Source: Heliocidaris tuberculata (lineage: Eukaryota > Echinodermata > Echinoidea > Camarodonta > Echinometridae). From it: a stretch of DNA of 64,000 nt. Location: positions 10,258,057-10,322,056 of the forward strand of contig CM046845.1 of the NCBI GenBank assembly GCA_025618425.1, read 5' to 3'. The position numbers were made by a program, and so were the translations under genes. The notes under the pieces are model-generated. The model was not told the DNA's origin. It saw only the letters and a program-made list of their open reading frames with translations, and did not search any database. How positions within the stretch are numbered: position 1 is the first letter of the stretch; the number at the start of each line of letters is the position of its first letter. This document shows positions 44,601-58,075 of this stretch, in pieces.

Positions 44601-47600
44601 GTTTTTTATTCTAGTGAAATTTCAAATTATTCGACATGGGACGCTCGAAGTGGCCCCGCTAGCTCAGATTTTCTTTAAATCTCTTTAAATTCCACAGAAA
44701 TGATCTTTGATAGATATCTCATCGAATTCAGGGTGCACATTGATGCAGAGAAAGGGATAAAGGGGTCTATGGAGCCCCCAAAGTGGTAAAAAATATTCAC
44801 CGAATTGACACTTGATAAGGCGGAATTTAAAATTATTCGACAAGGGGCGCTTGAAGTGGCCCCGCCAGCTCAGATTTTCTTTAATCTCTTTAAATTTCAC
44901 AGGAACATCTTTGATAGATATCTCATCGATTTGGGGGTGCACATTGATGCACGGAAAGGGATAAAGGGGTCTATGGAGCCCCCAAACTCGTAAAAATGTT
45001 CACCGAATTGAAGTTTTTTATTCTAGTGAAATTTCAAATTATTCGACATGGGACGCTCGAAGTGGCCCCGCTAGCTCAGATTTTCTTTCAATCTCTTTAA
45101 ATTTCACAGAAATGATCTTTGATAGATATCTCATCGATTTGGGGGTGCACATTGATGCACAGAAAGGAATAAAGGGGTCTATGGAGCCCCCAAACTCGTA
45201 AAAATGTTCACCGAATTGAAGTTTTTTATTCTAGTGAAATTTCAAATTATTCGACATGGGACGCTCGAAGTGGCCCCGCTAGCTCAGATTTTCTTTAAAT
45301 CTCTTTAAATTTCACAGAAATTTCACAGAAATGATCTTTGATAGATATCTCATCGAATTCAGGGTGCACATTGATGCAGAGAAAGGGATAAAGGGGGCTA
45401 TAGAGCCCCCAAACTAGTAAAAATATTCACCGAATTGAAGTTTTTTTATTCTATTGAAATTCCAAATTAATCGACAAGGGGGCGCTCGAAGTGGCCCCGC
45501 TAGCTCAGATTTTATTTAATCTCTTTAAATTTCACAGAAATGATCTTTGATAGATATCTCATCGATTTGGGGGTGCACATTGATGCACAGAAAGGAATAA
45601 AGGGGTCTATGGAGCCCCCAAACTCATAAAAATGATCACTGAATTAAAGTTTTTTATTCTATTGAAATTCCAAAATATTCGACATGGGACGCTCGAAGTG
45701 GCCCCGCTAGCTCAGATTTTCTTTCAATCTCTTTAAATTTCACAGAAATGATCTTTGATAGATATCGCATCGAAATGGGGGTGCTCATTGATGCACAGAA
45801 AGGGATAAAGGGGTCTATGGAGCCCCTAAATCGGTAAAAAATATTCACCGAATTGACACATGATAAGGCGGAATTTCCAGATTATTCGACAAGGGGGCGC
45901 TTGATGTGGCCCCGCTAGCTCAGATTTTCTTTAAAACTCTTTAAATTTCACAGAAATGATCTTTGATAGATATCTCATCGAATTCAGGGTGCACATTGAT
46001 GCACAGAAAGGGATAAAGGGGTCTATGGAGCCCCAAACTGGTAAAAATATTCACCGAATTGAAGTTTTTTATTCTATTGAAATTCCAAATTAATCGACAG
46101 GGGGGCGCTCGAAGTGGCCCCGCTAGCTCAGATTTTCTTTCAATCTCTTTAAATTTCACAGAAATGATCTTTGATAGATATCTCATCGATTTGGGGGTGC
46201 ACATTGATGCGCAGAAAGGAATAAAGGGGTCTATGGAGCCCCCAAACTCATAAAAATGTTCACCGAATTGAAGTTTTTTATTCTATTGAAATTCCAAATC
46301 ATTCGACAGGGGGGCGCTCGAAGTGGCCCCGCTAGCTCAGATTTTCTTTCAATCTCTTTAAATTTCACAGAAATGATCTTTGATAGATATCGCATCGAAA
46401 TGGGGGTGTTCATTGATACACAGAAAGGGATAAAGGGGTCTATGGAGCCCCTAAATCGTAAAAAATATTCACCGAATTGACACATGATAAGGCGGAATTT
46501 CCAGATTATTCGACAAGGGGGCGCTTGATGTGGCCCCGCTAGCTCAGATTTTCTTTAAAACTCTTTAAATTTCACAGAAATGATCTTTGATAGATATCTC
46601 ATCGAATTCAGGGTGCACATTGATGCACAGAAAGGGATAAAGGGGTCTATGGAGCCCCCAAACTGGTAAAAATATTCACCGAATTGAAGTTTTTTATTCT
46701 ATTGAAATTCCAAATTAATCGACAGGGGGGCGCTCGAAGTGGCCCCGCTAGCTCAGATTTTCTTTAAATCTCTTTAATTTCACAGAAATGATCTTTGATA
46801 GATATCTCATCGATTTGGGGGTGCACATTGATGCACAGAAAGGAATAAAGGGGTCTATGGAGCCCCCAAACTCATAAAAATGATCACCGAATTAAAGTTT
46901 TTTATTCTATTGAAATTCCAAATATTCGACATGGGACGCTCGAAGTGGCCCCGCTAGCTCAGATTTTCTTTCAATCTCTTTAAATTTCACAGAAATGATC
47001 TTTGATAGATATCGCATCGAAATGGGGGTGCTCATTGATGCACAGAAAGGGATAAAGGGGTCTATGGAGCCCCTAAATCGGTAAAAAATATTCACCGAAT
47101 TGACACATGATAAGGCGGAATTTCCAGATTATTCGACAAGGGGGCGCTTGATGTGGCCCCGCTAGCTCAGATTTTCTTTAAAACTCTTTAAATTTCACAG
47201 AAATGATCTTTGATAGGTATCTCATCGAATTCGGGGTGCACATTGATGCACAGAAAGGGATAAAGGGGTCTATGGAGCCCCCAAACTGGTAAAAATATTC
47301 ACCGAATTGAAGTTTTTTATTCTATTGAAATTCCAAATTAATCGACAGGGGGGCGCTCGAAGTGGCCCCGCTAGCTCAGATTTTCTTTCAATCTCTTTAA
47401 ATTTCACAGAAATGATCTTTGATAGATATCTCATCGATTTGGGGGTGCACATTGATGCAGAAAGGAATAAAGGGGTCTATGGAGCCCCCAAACTCGTAAA
47501 AATGTTCACCGAATTGAAGTTTTTTATTCTAGTGAAATTCCAAATTATTCGACAGGGGGCGCTCGAAGTGGCCCCGCTAGCTCAGATTTTCTTTCAATCT

Positions 47601-50600
47601 CTTTAAATTTCACAGAAATGATCTTTGATAGATATCGCATCGAAATGGGGGTGTTCATTGATACACAGAAAGGGATAAAGGGGTCTATGGAGCCCCTAAA
47701 TCGGTAAAAAATATTCACCGAATTGACACATGATAAGGCGGAATTTCCAGATTATTCGACAAGGGGGCGCTTGATGTGGCCCCGCTAGCTCAGATTTTCT
47801 TTAAAACTCTTTAAATTTCACAGAAATGATCTTTGATAGATATCTCATCGAATTCAGGGTGCACATTGATGCACAGAAAGGGATAAAGGGGTCTATGGAG
47901 CCCCCAAACTGGTAAAAATATTCACCGAATTGAAGTTTTTTATTCTATTGAAATTCCAAATTATTCGACAGGGGGGCGCTCGAAGTGGCCCCGCTAGCTC
48001 AGATTTTCTTTAAATCTCTTTAAATTTCACAGAAATGATCTTTGATAGATATCTCATCGATTTGGGGGTGCACATTGATGCACAGAAAGGAATAAAGGGG
48101 TCTATGGAGCCCCCAAACTCGTAAAAATGTTCACCGAATTGAAGTTTTTTATTCTAGTGAAATTTCAAATTATTCGACATGGGACGCTCGAAGTGGCCCC
48201 GCTAGCTCAGATTTTCTTTAAATCTCTTTAAATTTCACAGAAATGATCTTTGATAGATATCTCATCGAATTGGGGTGCACATTGATGCACAGAAAGGAAT
48301 AAAGGGTCTATGGAGCCCCCAAACTCGTAAAAATATTCACCGAATTGAAGTTTTTTATTCTATTGAAATTCCAAATTAATCGACAGGGGGCGCTCGAAGT
48401 GGCCCCGCTAGCTCAGATTTTATTTAATCTCTTTAAATTTCACAGAAATGATCTTTGATAGATATCTCATCGATTTGTTGGTGCACATTGATGCACAGAA
48501 AGGAATAAAGGGGTCTATGGAGCCCCCAAACTCATAAAAATGATCACCGAATTAAAGTTTTTTATTCTATTGAAATTCCAAAATATTCGACATGGGACGC
48601 TCGAAGTGGCCCCGCTAGCTCAGATTTTCTTTCAATCTCTTTAAATTTCACAGAAATGATCTTTGATAGATATCGCATCGAAATGGGGGTGCTCATTGAT
48701 GCACAGAAAGGGATAAAGGGGTCTATGGAGCCCCTAAATCGGTAAAAAAATATTCACCGAATTGACACATGATAAGGCGGAATTTCCAGATTATTCGACA
48801 AGGGGGCGCTTGATGTGGCCCCGCTAGCTCAGATTTTCTTTAAAACTCTTTAAATTTCACAGAAATGATCTTTGATAGATATCTCATCGAATTCAGGGTG
48901 CACATTGATGCACAGAAAGGGATAAAGGGGTCTATGGAGCCCCCAAACTGGTAAAAAATATTCACCGAATTGAAGTTTTTTATTCTATTGAAATTCCAAA
49001 TTAATCGACAGGGGGCGCTCGAAGTGGCCCCGCTAGCTCAGATTTTCTTTAAATCTCTTTAAATTTCACAGAAATGATCTTTGATAGATATCTCATCGAT
49101 TTGGGGTGCACATTGATGCGCAGAAAGGAATAAAGGGGTCTATGGAGCCCCCAAACTCATAAAAATGTTCACCGAATTGAAGTTTTTTATTCTATTGAAA
49201 TTCCAAATCATTCGACAGGGGGGCGCTCGAAGTGGCCCCGCTAGCTCAGATTTTCTTTCAATCTCTTTAAATTTCACAGAAATGATCTTTGATAGATATC
49301 GCATCGAAATGGGGGTGTTCATTGATACACAGAAAGGAATAAAGGGGTCTATGGAGCCCCCAAACTCGTAAAAATGTTCACCGAATTGAAGTTTTTTATT
49401 CTAGTGAAATTTCAAATTATTCGACATGGGACGCTCGAAGTGGCCCCGCTAGCTCAGATTTTCTTTCAATCTCTTTAAATTTCACAGAAATGATCTTTGA
49501 TAGATATCTCATCGATTTGGGGGTGCACATTGATGCACAGAAAGGAATAAAGGGGTCTATGGAGCCCCCAAACTCGTAAAAATGTTCACCGAATTGAAGT
49601 TTTTTTATTCTAGTGAAATTTCAAATTATTCGACATGGGACGCTCGAAGTGGCCCCGCTAGCTCAGATTTTCTTTAAATCTCTTTAAATTTCACAGAAAT
49701 GATCTTTGATAGATATCTCATCGAATTCAGGGTGCACATTGATGCACAGAAAGGGATAAAGGGGTCTATGGAGCCCCCAAAGTGGTAAAAAATATTCACC
49801 GAATTGACACTTGATAAGGCGGAATTTAAAATTATTCGACAAGGGGGCGCTTGAAGTGGCCCCGCTAGCTCAGATTTTCTTTAAATCTCTTTAAATTTCA
49901 CAGAAATGATCTTTGATAGATATCTCATCGATTTGGGGGTGCACATTGATGCACAGAAAGGGATAAAGGGGTCTATGGAGCCCCCAAACTCGTAAAAATG
50001 TTCACCGAATTGAAGTTTTTTATTCTAGTGAAATTTCAAATTATTCGACATGGGACGCTCGAAGTGGCCCCGCTAGCTCAGATTTTCTTTCAATCTCTTT
50101 AAATTTCACAGAAATGATCTTTGATAGATATCTCATCGATTTGGGGGTGCACATTGATGCACAGAAAGGAATAAAGGGGTCTATGGAGCCCCCAAACTCG
50201 TAAAAAATGTTCACCGAATTGAAGTTTTTTATTCTATGAAATTTCAAATTATTCGACATGGGACGCTCGAAGTGGCCCCGCTAGCTCAGATTTTCTTTAA
50301 ATCTCTTTAAATTTCACAGAAATGATCTTTGATAGATATCTCATCGAATTCAGGGTGCACATTGATGCAGAGAAAGGGATAAAGGGGGGCTATAGAGCCC
50401 CCAAACTAGTAAAAATATTCACCGAATTGAAGTTTTTTTATTCTATTGAAATTCCAAATTAATCGACAAGGGGGCGCTCGAAGTGGCCCCGCTAGCTCAG
50501 ATTTTCTTTTAATCTCTTTAAATTTCACAGAAATGATCTTTGATAGATATCTCATCGATTTGGGGGTGCACATTGATGCACAGAAAGGAATAAAGGGGTC

Positions 50601-53600
50601 TATGGAGCCCCCAAACTCATAAAAATGATCACCGAATTAAAGTTTTTTATTCTATTGAAATTCCAAAATATTCGACATGGGACGCTCGAAGTGGCCCCGC
50701 TAGCTCAGATTTTCTTTCAATCTCTTTAAATTTCACAGAAATGATCTTTGATAGATATCGCATCGAAATGGGGGTGCTCATTGATGCACAGAAAGGGATA
50801 AAGGGGTCTATGGAGCCCCAAATCGGTAAAAATATTCACCGAATTGACACATGATAAGGCGGAAATTTCCAGATTATTCGACAAGGGGGCGCTTGATGTG
50901 GCCCCGCTAGCTCAGATTTTCTTTAAATCTCTTTAAATTTCACAGAAATGATCTTTGATAGATATCTCATCGAATTCAGGGTGCACATTGATGCACAGAA
51001 AGGGATAAAGGGGTCTATGGAGCCCCCAAACTGGTAAAAATATTCACCGAATTGAAGTTTTTTATTCTATTGAAATTCCAAATTAATCGACAGGGGGGCG
51101 CTCGAAGTGGCCCCGCTAGCTCAGATTTTCTTTAAATCTCTTTAAATTTCACAGAAATGATCTTTGATAGATATCTCATCGATTTGGGGGTGCACATTGA
51201 TGCGCAGAAAGGGATAAAGGGGTCTATGGAGCCCCCAAACTCATAAAAATGTTCACCGAATTGAAGTTTTTTATTCTATTGAAATTCCAAATCATTCGAC
51301 AGGGGGGCGCTCGAAGTGGCCCCGCTAGCTCAGATTTTCTTTCAATCTCTTTAAATTTCACAGAAATGATCTTTGATAGATATCGCATCGAAATGGGGTG
51401 TTCATTGATGCACAGAAAGGGATAAAGGGGTCTATGGAGCCCCTAAATCGGTAAAAAATATTCACCGAATTGACACATGATAAGGCGGAATTTCCAGATT
51501 ATTCGACAAGGGGGCGCTTGATGTGGCCCCGCTAGCTCAGATTTTCTTTAAAACTCTTTAAATTTCACAGAAATGATCTTTGATAGATATCTCATCGAAT
51601 TCAGGGTGCACATTGATGCACAGAAAGGGATAAAGGGGTCTATGGAGCCCCCAAACTGGTAAAAATATTCACCGAATTGAAGTTTTTTATTCTATTGAAA
51701 TTCCAAATTAATCGACAGGGGGGCGCTCGAAGTGGCCCCGCTAGCTCAGATTTTCTTTAAATCTCTTTAAATTTCACAGAAATGATCTTTGATAGATATC
51801 TCATCGATTTGGGGGTGCACATTGATGCACAGAAAGGAATAAAGGGTCTATGGAGCCCCCAAACTCATAAAAATGATCACCGAATTAAAGTTTTTTATTC
51901 TATTGAAATTCCAAATATTCGACATGGGACGCTCGAAGTGGCCCCGCTAGCTCAGATTTTTCTTTAATCTCTTTAAATTTCACAGAAATGATCTTTGATA
52001 GATATCGCATCGAAATGGGTGCTCATTGATGCACAGAAAGGGATAAAGGGGTCTATGGAGCCCCTAAATCGGTAAAAAATATTCACCGAATTGACACATG
52101 ATAAGGCGGAATTTCCAGATTATTCGACAAGGGGGCGCTTGATGTGGCCCCGCTAGCTCAGATTTTCTTTAAATCTCTTTAAATTTCACAGAAATGATCT
52201 TTGATAGATATCTCATCGAATTCGGGTGCACATTGATGCACAGAAAGGGATAAAGGGGTCTATGGAGCCCCCAAACTGGTAAAAATATTCACCGAATTGA
52301 AGTTTTTTATTCTATTGAAATTCCAAATTATTCGACAGGGGGGCGCTCGAAGTGGCCCCGCTAGCTCAGATTTTCTTTCAATCTCTTTAAATTTCACAGA
52401 AATGATCTTTGATAGATATCTCATCGATTTGGGGGTGCACATTGATGCACAGAAAGGAATAAAGGGGTCTATGGAGCCCCCAAACTCGTAAAAAAATTCA
52501 CCGAATTGAAGTTTTTTATTCTATTGAAATTCCAAATCATTCGACAGGGGGGCGCTCGAAGTGGCCCCGCTAGCTCAGATTTTCTTTCAATCTCTTTAAA
52601 TTTCACAGAAATGATCTTTGATAGATATCGCATCGAAATGGGGGTGCTCATTGATGCACAGAAAGGGATAAAAGGGTCTATGGAGCCCCTAAATCGGTAA
52701 AAAATATTCACCGAATTGACACATGATAAGGCGGAATTTCCAGATTATTCGACAAGGGGGCGCTTGATGTGGCCCCGCTAGCTCAGATTTTCTTTAAAAC
52801 TCTTTAAATTTCACAGAAATGATCTTTGATAGATATCTCATCGAATTCAGGGTGCACATTGATGCACAGAAAGGGATAAAGGGGTCTATGGAGCCCCCAA
52901 ACTGGTAAAAATATTCACCGAATTGAAGTTTTTTATTCTATTGAAATTTCCAAATTAATCGACAGGGGGGCGCTCGAAGTGGCCCCGCTAGCTCAGATTT
53001 TCTTTAAATCTCTTTAAATTTCACAGAAATGATCTTTGATAGATATCTCATCGATTTGGGGTGCACATTGATGCACAGAAAGGAATAAAGGGGTCTATGG
53101 AGCCCCCAAACTCGTAAAAATGTTCACCGAATTGAAGTTTTTTATTCTAGTGAAATTTCAAATTATTCGACATGGGACGCTCGAAGTGGCCCCGCTAGCT
53201 CAGATTTTCTTTAAATCTCTTTAAATTTCACAGAAATGATCTTTGATAGATATCTCATCGAATTCAGGGTGCACATTGATGCACAGAAAGGGATAAAGGG
53301 GTCTATGGAGCCCCCAAACTGGTAAAAAATATTCACACCGAATTGACACTTGATAAGGCGAAATTTAAAATTATTCGACAAGGGGGCGCTTGAAGTGGCC
53401 CCGCCAGCTCAGATTTTCTTTAAATCTCTTTAAATTTCACAGAAATGATCTTTGATAGATATCTCATCGATTTGGGGGTGCACATTGATGCACAGAAAGG
53501 ATAAAGGGGTCTATGGAGCCCCCAAACTCGTAAAAATGTTCACCGAATTGAAGTTTTTTATTCTAGTGAAATTTCAAATTATTCGACATGGGACGCTCGA

Positions 53601-55410
53601 AGTGGCCCCGCTAGCTCAGATTTTCTTTAAATCTCTTTAAATTTCACAGAAATGATCTTTGATAGATATCTCATCGATTTGGGGGTGCACATTGATGCAC
53701 AGAAAGGAATAAAGGGGTCTATGGAGCCCCCAAACTCGTAAAAATGTTCACCGAATTGAAGTTTTTTTTTCTAGTGAAATTTCATCAAATTATTCGACAT
53801 GGGACGCTCGAAGTGGCCCCGCTAGCTCAGATTTTCTTTAAATCTCTTTAAATTTCACAGAAATGATCTTTGATAGATATCTCATCGAATTCAGGGTGCA
53901 CATTGATGCACAGAAAGGGATAAAGGGGTCTATGGAGCCCCCAAACTAGTAAAAATATTCACCGAATTGAAGTTTTTTATTCTATTGAAATTCCAAATTA
54001 ATCGACAAGGGGGCGCTCGAAGTGGCCCCGCTAGCTCAGATTTTTTTAATCTCTTTAAATTTCACAGAAATGATCTTTGATAGATATCTCATCGATTTGG
54101 GGGTGCACATTGATGCACAGAAAGGAATAAAGGGGTCTATGGAGCCCCCAAACTCGTAAAAATTTCACCGAATTGAAGTTTTTTATTCTATTGAAATTCC
54201 AAATTATTCGACATGGGACGCTCGAAGTGGCCCCGCTAGCTCAGATTTTCTTTAAATCTCTTTAAATTTCACAGAAATGATCTTTGATAGATATCGCATC
54301 GAAATGGGGGTGCTCATTGATGCACAGAAAGGGATAAAGGGGTCTATGGAGCCCCCAAATCGGTAAAAAATATTCACCGAATTGACACATGATAAGGCGG
54401 AATTTCCAGATTATTCGACAAGGGGGCGCTTGATGTGGCCCCGCTAGCTCAGATTTTCTTTAAAACTCTTTAAATTTCACAGAAATGATCTTTGATAGAT
54501 ATCTCATCGAATTCAGGGTGCACATTGATGCACAGAAAGGGATAAAGGGGTCTATGGAGCCCCCAAACTGGTAAAAATATTCACCGAATTGAAGTTTTTA
54601 TTCTATTGAAATTCCAATTAATCGACAGGGGGCGCTCGAAGTGGCCCCGCTAGCTCAGATTTTCTTTCAATCTCTTTAAATTTCACAGAAATGATCTTTG
54701 ATAGATATCTCATCGATTTGGGGGTGCACATTGATGCAGCAGAAAGGAATAAAGGGGTCTATGGAGCCCCCAAACTCATAAAAATGTTCACCGAATTGAA
54801 GTTTTTTATTCTATTGAAATTCCAAATCATTCGACAGGGGGGCGCTCGAAGTGGCCCCGCTAGCTCAGATTTTCTTTCAATCTCTTTAAATTTCACAGAA
54901 ATGATCTTTGATAGATATCGCATCGAAATGGGGGTGTTCATTGATACACAGAAAGGGATAAAGGGGTCTATGGAGCCCTAAATCGGTAAAAAATATTCAC
55001 CGAATTGACACATGATAAGGCGGAATTTCCAGATTATTCGACAAGGGGGCGCTTGATGTGGCCCCGCTAGCTCAGATTTTCTCTTAAAACTCTTTAAATT
55101 TCACAGAAATGATCTTTGATAGATATCTCATCGAATTCAGGGTGCACATGATGCACAGAAAGGGATAAAGGGGTCTATGGAGCCCCCAAACTGGTAAAAA
55201 TATTCACCGAATTGAAGTTTTTTATTCTATTGAAATTCCAAATAATCGACAGGGGGGCGCTCGAAGTGGCCCGCTAGCTCAGATTTTCTTTAAATCTCTT
55301 AAATTTCACAGAAATGATCTTTGATAGATATCTCATCGATTTGGGGGTGCACATTGATGCACAGAAAGGAATAAAGGGGTCTATGGAGCCCCCAAACTCA
55401 TAAAAATGAT
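41686..55410 (-). repeat. 208-bp satellite, right block, 66 units with higher-order structure
   Basis: This is the same satellite as at 28303-30912, in the opposite orientation. About 66 monomers average 208 bp up to the assembly gap. Monomers fall into recognisable types by the segment after 'caccgaatt': Q (TATTCTAGTGAAATTTC), R (CTATTGAAATTCCAAATTAA), R' (AAATCATTCGACAGG), T (GAATTAAAG...AATATTCGACATGG), U (GACACATGATAAGG) and P (GACACTTGATAAGG). The ten-unit order R-T-U-R-R'-Q-Q-P-Q-Q occurs at 43.3-45.4 kb and again at 48.3-50.4 kb. Shared rare variants, such as 'gatttgttggtgcac', support duplication of whole blocks. Single-base length differences are frequent and may be sequencing noise. 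Confidence 0.95.
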
Positions 55411-55910
55411 NNNNNNNNNNNNNNNNNNNNNNNNNNNNNNNNNNNNNNNNNNNNNNNNNNNNNNNNNNNNNNNNNNNNNNNNNNNNNNNNNNNNNNNNNN
55501 NNNNNNNNNNNNNNNNNNNNNNNNNNNNNNNNNNNNNNNNNNNNNNNNNNNNNNNNNNNNNNNNNNNNNNNNNNNNNNNNNNNNNNNNNNNNNNNNNNNN
55601 NNNNNNNNNNNNNNNNNNNNNNNNNNNNNNNNNNNNNNNNNNNNNNNNNNNNNNNNNNNNNNNNNNNNNNNNNNNNNNNNNNNNNNNNNNNNNNNNNNNN
55701 NNNNNNNNNNNNNNNNNNNNNNNNNNNNNNNNNNNNNNNNNNNNNNNNNNNNNNNNNNNNNNNNNNNNNNNNNNNNNNNNNNNNNNNNNNNNNNNNNNNN
55801 NNNNNNNNNNNNNNNNNNNNNNNNNNNNNNNNNNNNNNNNNNNNNNNNNNNNNNNNNNNNNNNNNNNNNNNNNNNNNNNNNNNNNNNNNNNNNNNNNNNN
55901 NNNNNNNNNN
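55411..55910. other. Assembly gap (500 N)
   Basis: Exactly 500 N replace sequence where the satellite block ends and single-copy DNA resumes. A round length suggests a placeholder, so the true satellite length is unknown. Confidence 0.99.
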
Positions 55911-56889
55911 TATCATTCAGAATGAAATGGCACATGTACAGTTCAAATGACGACCTCAAAAATATTTCTCTCTCTATTTGCCAGATTAGCTTTCTAAAAG
56001 AACAGTTCCAATGTATTTTGCTACTCAGTTTGAAATTTTCTATATAATGATATTGAAAGATGTGATCTAACCAGAGTTAAAGTATACCAATCACCTAAAA
56101 AAATTAATTTCTGTACAGCTCGAATGTATAAGACAAACCTGAAGACAGTTTATCTGACCTTCTACATGTATGGGGTCAACGGTTAAAGAATATGAAGAAA
56201 ATAAAAGAAAATATAAAACACAACTTCCACTTGGGTTCCGCGCGGGAGACTATTCTGTGCGAGGGCGTACAGGTACATCGACCAGTCTGCTTACAAGTCG
56301 CTGTAAGTTTTATTTAGAGGATAAATTCAACTTGTAATATATCTCTTTATAAAATTAACATTTTAAGTTCATACTCTAAATAAAGTGTACATGGAACCCC
56401 TAACATATCCACGGCAAAATATTGTTTGGGTGATTGATACCCTGTAACGATCCAATTAGGAAGGGAATTCGATCATGAGATTCACTGTTCACTGGGCTAA
56501 TCCTGTTACTAATTGTTTTCTATTGTCTGTGCTGATCAGCACGCATGGCACGAAAATGCAGAGTGCATATGACCAATACATGTAGGTTTTTGTTTCTGAG
56601 CAGAATTACTGCTCAAACACCACTTGAACACATCTTCGAAGCTCACTTGTTGAGTGTGGCGTTGTAATTGTGAGGTCCTGAATTTGAAACCAAGTAGATG
56701 CCCTAGTGACCTTTCGTAAGGCATTAATCCTTATTGGTAAGTTCCCCAAGTTGGACATCAAGCCTTACGTCCTCCAAGATACTGAAGCCTCATTCACGTA
56801 CATGTATGCCATGGGGAACCGCTACAGTAAACTCCAGAGGCAAAATACACGTAATGTGCTTCATATTTTTGTATCTCATAAAGATAAAG
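55911..56889. other. DNA without recognised gene
   Basis: No exon could be supported. Downstream exons of the NRF-6-like gene would be expected somewhere below 57.9 kb on the minus strand, but none was recognised here; they may be in the gap or further left. Confidence 0.4.
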
Positions 56890-57258
56890 TAGAGTTCTGG
56901 TCATGGAATCATATTGTGAAGAAACTGTCTCAAAGCAATTGGGAAAGGTTGATCATGTCTTCATAAGAATTGTTTTATACTGTATTGTTTTGGAGTCATC
57001 AAAATAGATAAGAAAGTGACCCACTCTCACTGAAAAGCACATGTACTGCACAAAGAAATAGGTATATGGGACTACACACTAGTGGCATGAATATTTGGCC
57101 CGAACATTTCAGCTATATCTAGTCATATTTTGAATATGAGGGCATTTGAAGAGCAATCCTTTTCAGGGGATTTTTCTACTGTGATGTTCTTCCAAACTGA
57201 CATAAAAGGAATGAGAAAGCTCACAAATTATTTTTCATCTTTCCCAGAACTCAACCTT
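56890..57258 (+). mobile_element. ~370-bp inverted-repeat element, copy 1
   Basis: It starts GAGTTCTGGTCATGGAATC and ends 'tttcatctttcccagaactc'. Each copy therefore has its own short inverted ends (GAGTTCTGG...CCAGAACTC). The same element in the opposite orientation lies at 57489-57863, with shared blocks 'cttccaaactgaca', 'gaatgagaaagctcacaaat' and 'tgggaaaggttgat'. No coding capacity is seen. Confidence 0.7.
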
Positions 57259-57488
57259 CCCTTTAACACATAGCTAAGTGAGTACACATACAACCTTTGT
57301 TGCGTGCAGCTACTTTTTTTCCATCCCCACTTGCCATCAATAAAAAAAAGAAAGAAAAAACAAAGACGTCACAGTTTATCACACCATATGTGAACAAGCC
57401 TTCATTCTTAAGCATATATCCTAGGCTTGTATGTGCTTTCTTAGCAGAAAGATAAAATAAAATATCATATCATATCAATTTAAACAGA

Positions 57489-57863
57489 AGGTTGAGTTCT
57501 GGTCATGATGAAAAATAATTTGTGAGCTTTCTCATTCGTTTCGTGTCAGTTTGGAAGAGTATCATAGAGGAAATATCCTCTGAAAACAATTGCTCTCCTA
57601 TTGCCCTCATAATTATTTGAAATATGTCAAGAAATAGCTTGGACCAAACTAATGCAACATGTGAGTGTATAGTCCCACATACATGTATGCATTTCTGTGA
57701 GAAATGCATGTGACCGCTAGCCAAATTGAGCCAAATTCATATCATTTTGAGGATTCCAGAATCTCACAGTATACACCACTTGAATCAACCTTTCCAAACA
57801 GCTTCCAGACAGTTTTCATTCACAGTGTAATTGCATGACCAGAAGTCAACTTTCTTTCTAAAC
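57489..57863 (-). mobile_element. ~370-bp inverted-repeat element, copy 2
   Basis: This is the inverted partner of the element at 56890-57258, moderately diverged. The ~230 bp between them contain a (ATATC)n-like retroelement tail near 57450-57478. Together the two could fold into a large cruciform. Confidence 0.7.
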
Positions 57864-57891
57864 CCAAAGTTTTAAGAGGAATTGTGCTTAC

Positions 57892-58075
57892 CTCCATAAC
57901 CTTCTCTGCAAGCAAAGACAACCCAGGACAAGAACACCGCCCATGCAAAGCGACTAAACATCTCATAGATGATGGACTCAGTAAGGGTCAAATGACCATG
58001 GTAAGCCCCCAGCAGCCCGTACACACATGACATGCCAATTGCCGTTGATACAGCCCAACCCAATGCTGCAACAGC
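57892..58075 (-). CDS. NRF-6-like acyltransferase, exon near C-terminus
   Basis: On the minus strand, an acceptor (ttacttcactccag) precedes 184 bases open in phase 0, followed by a donor (GTAAGCACA). The peptide begins AVAALGWAVSTAIGMSCVYG and ends FLSWVVFACREGYGG. Two hydrophobic spans (GWAVSTAIGMSCVYGLLGAY and WAVFLSWVVFAC) are evident. The arrangement of WA..L.WVVFAC..GYGG near the C-terminus is characteristic of nose-resistant-to-fluoxetine (NRF-6) proteins, multi-pass members of the acyltransferase-3 family thought to act in lipid handling or transport. The exon leaves one base for the next exon, which was not found. Confidence 0.8.

Noticed and set aside
41686..55410. Dozens of 60-96-codon open frames on both strands with shared peptides such as MRYLSKIISVKFKEI
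   Set aside because: They are translations of the 208-bp satellite, open in both directions at the same place; there is no independent sign of coding.
55381..56047. Long open frames across 55.4-56.0 kb
   Set aside because: They consist of the 500-N gap.
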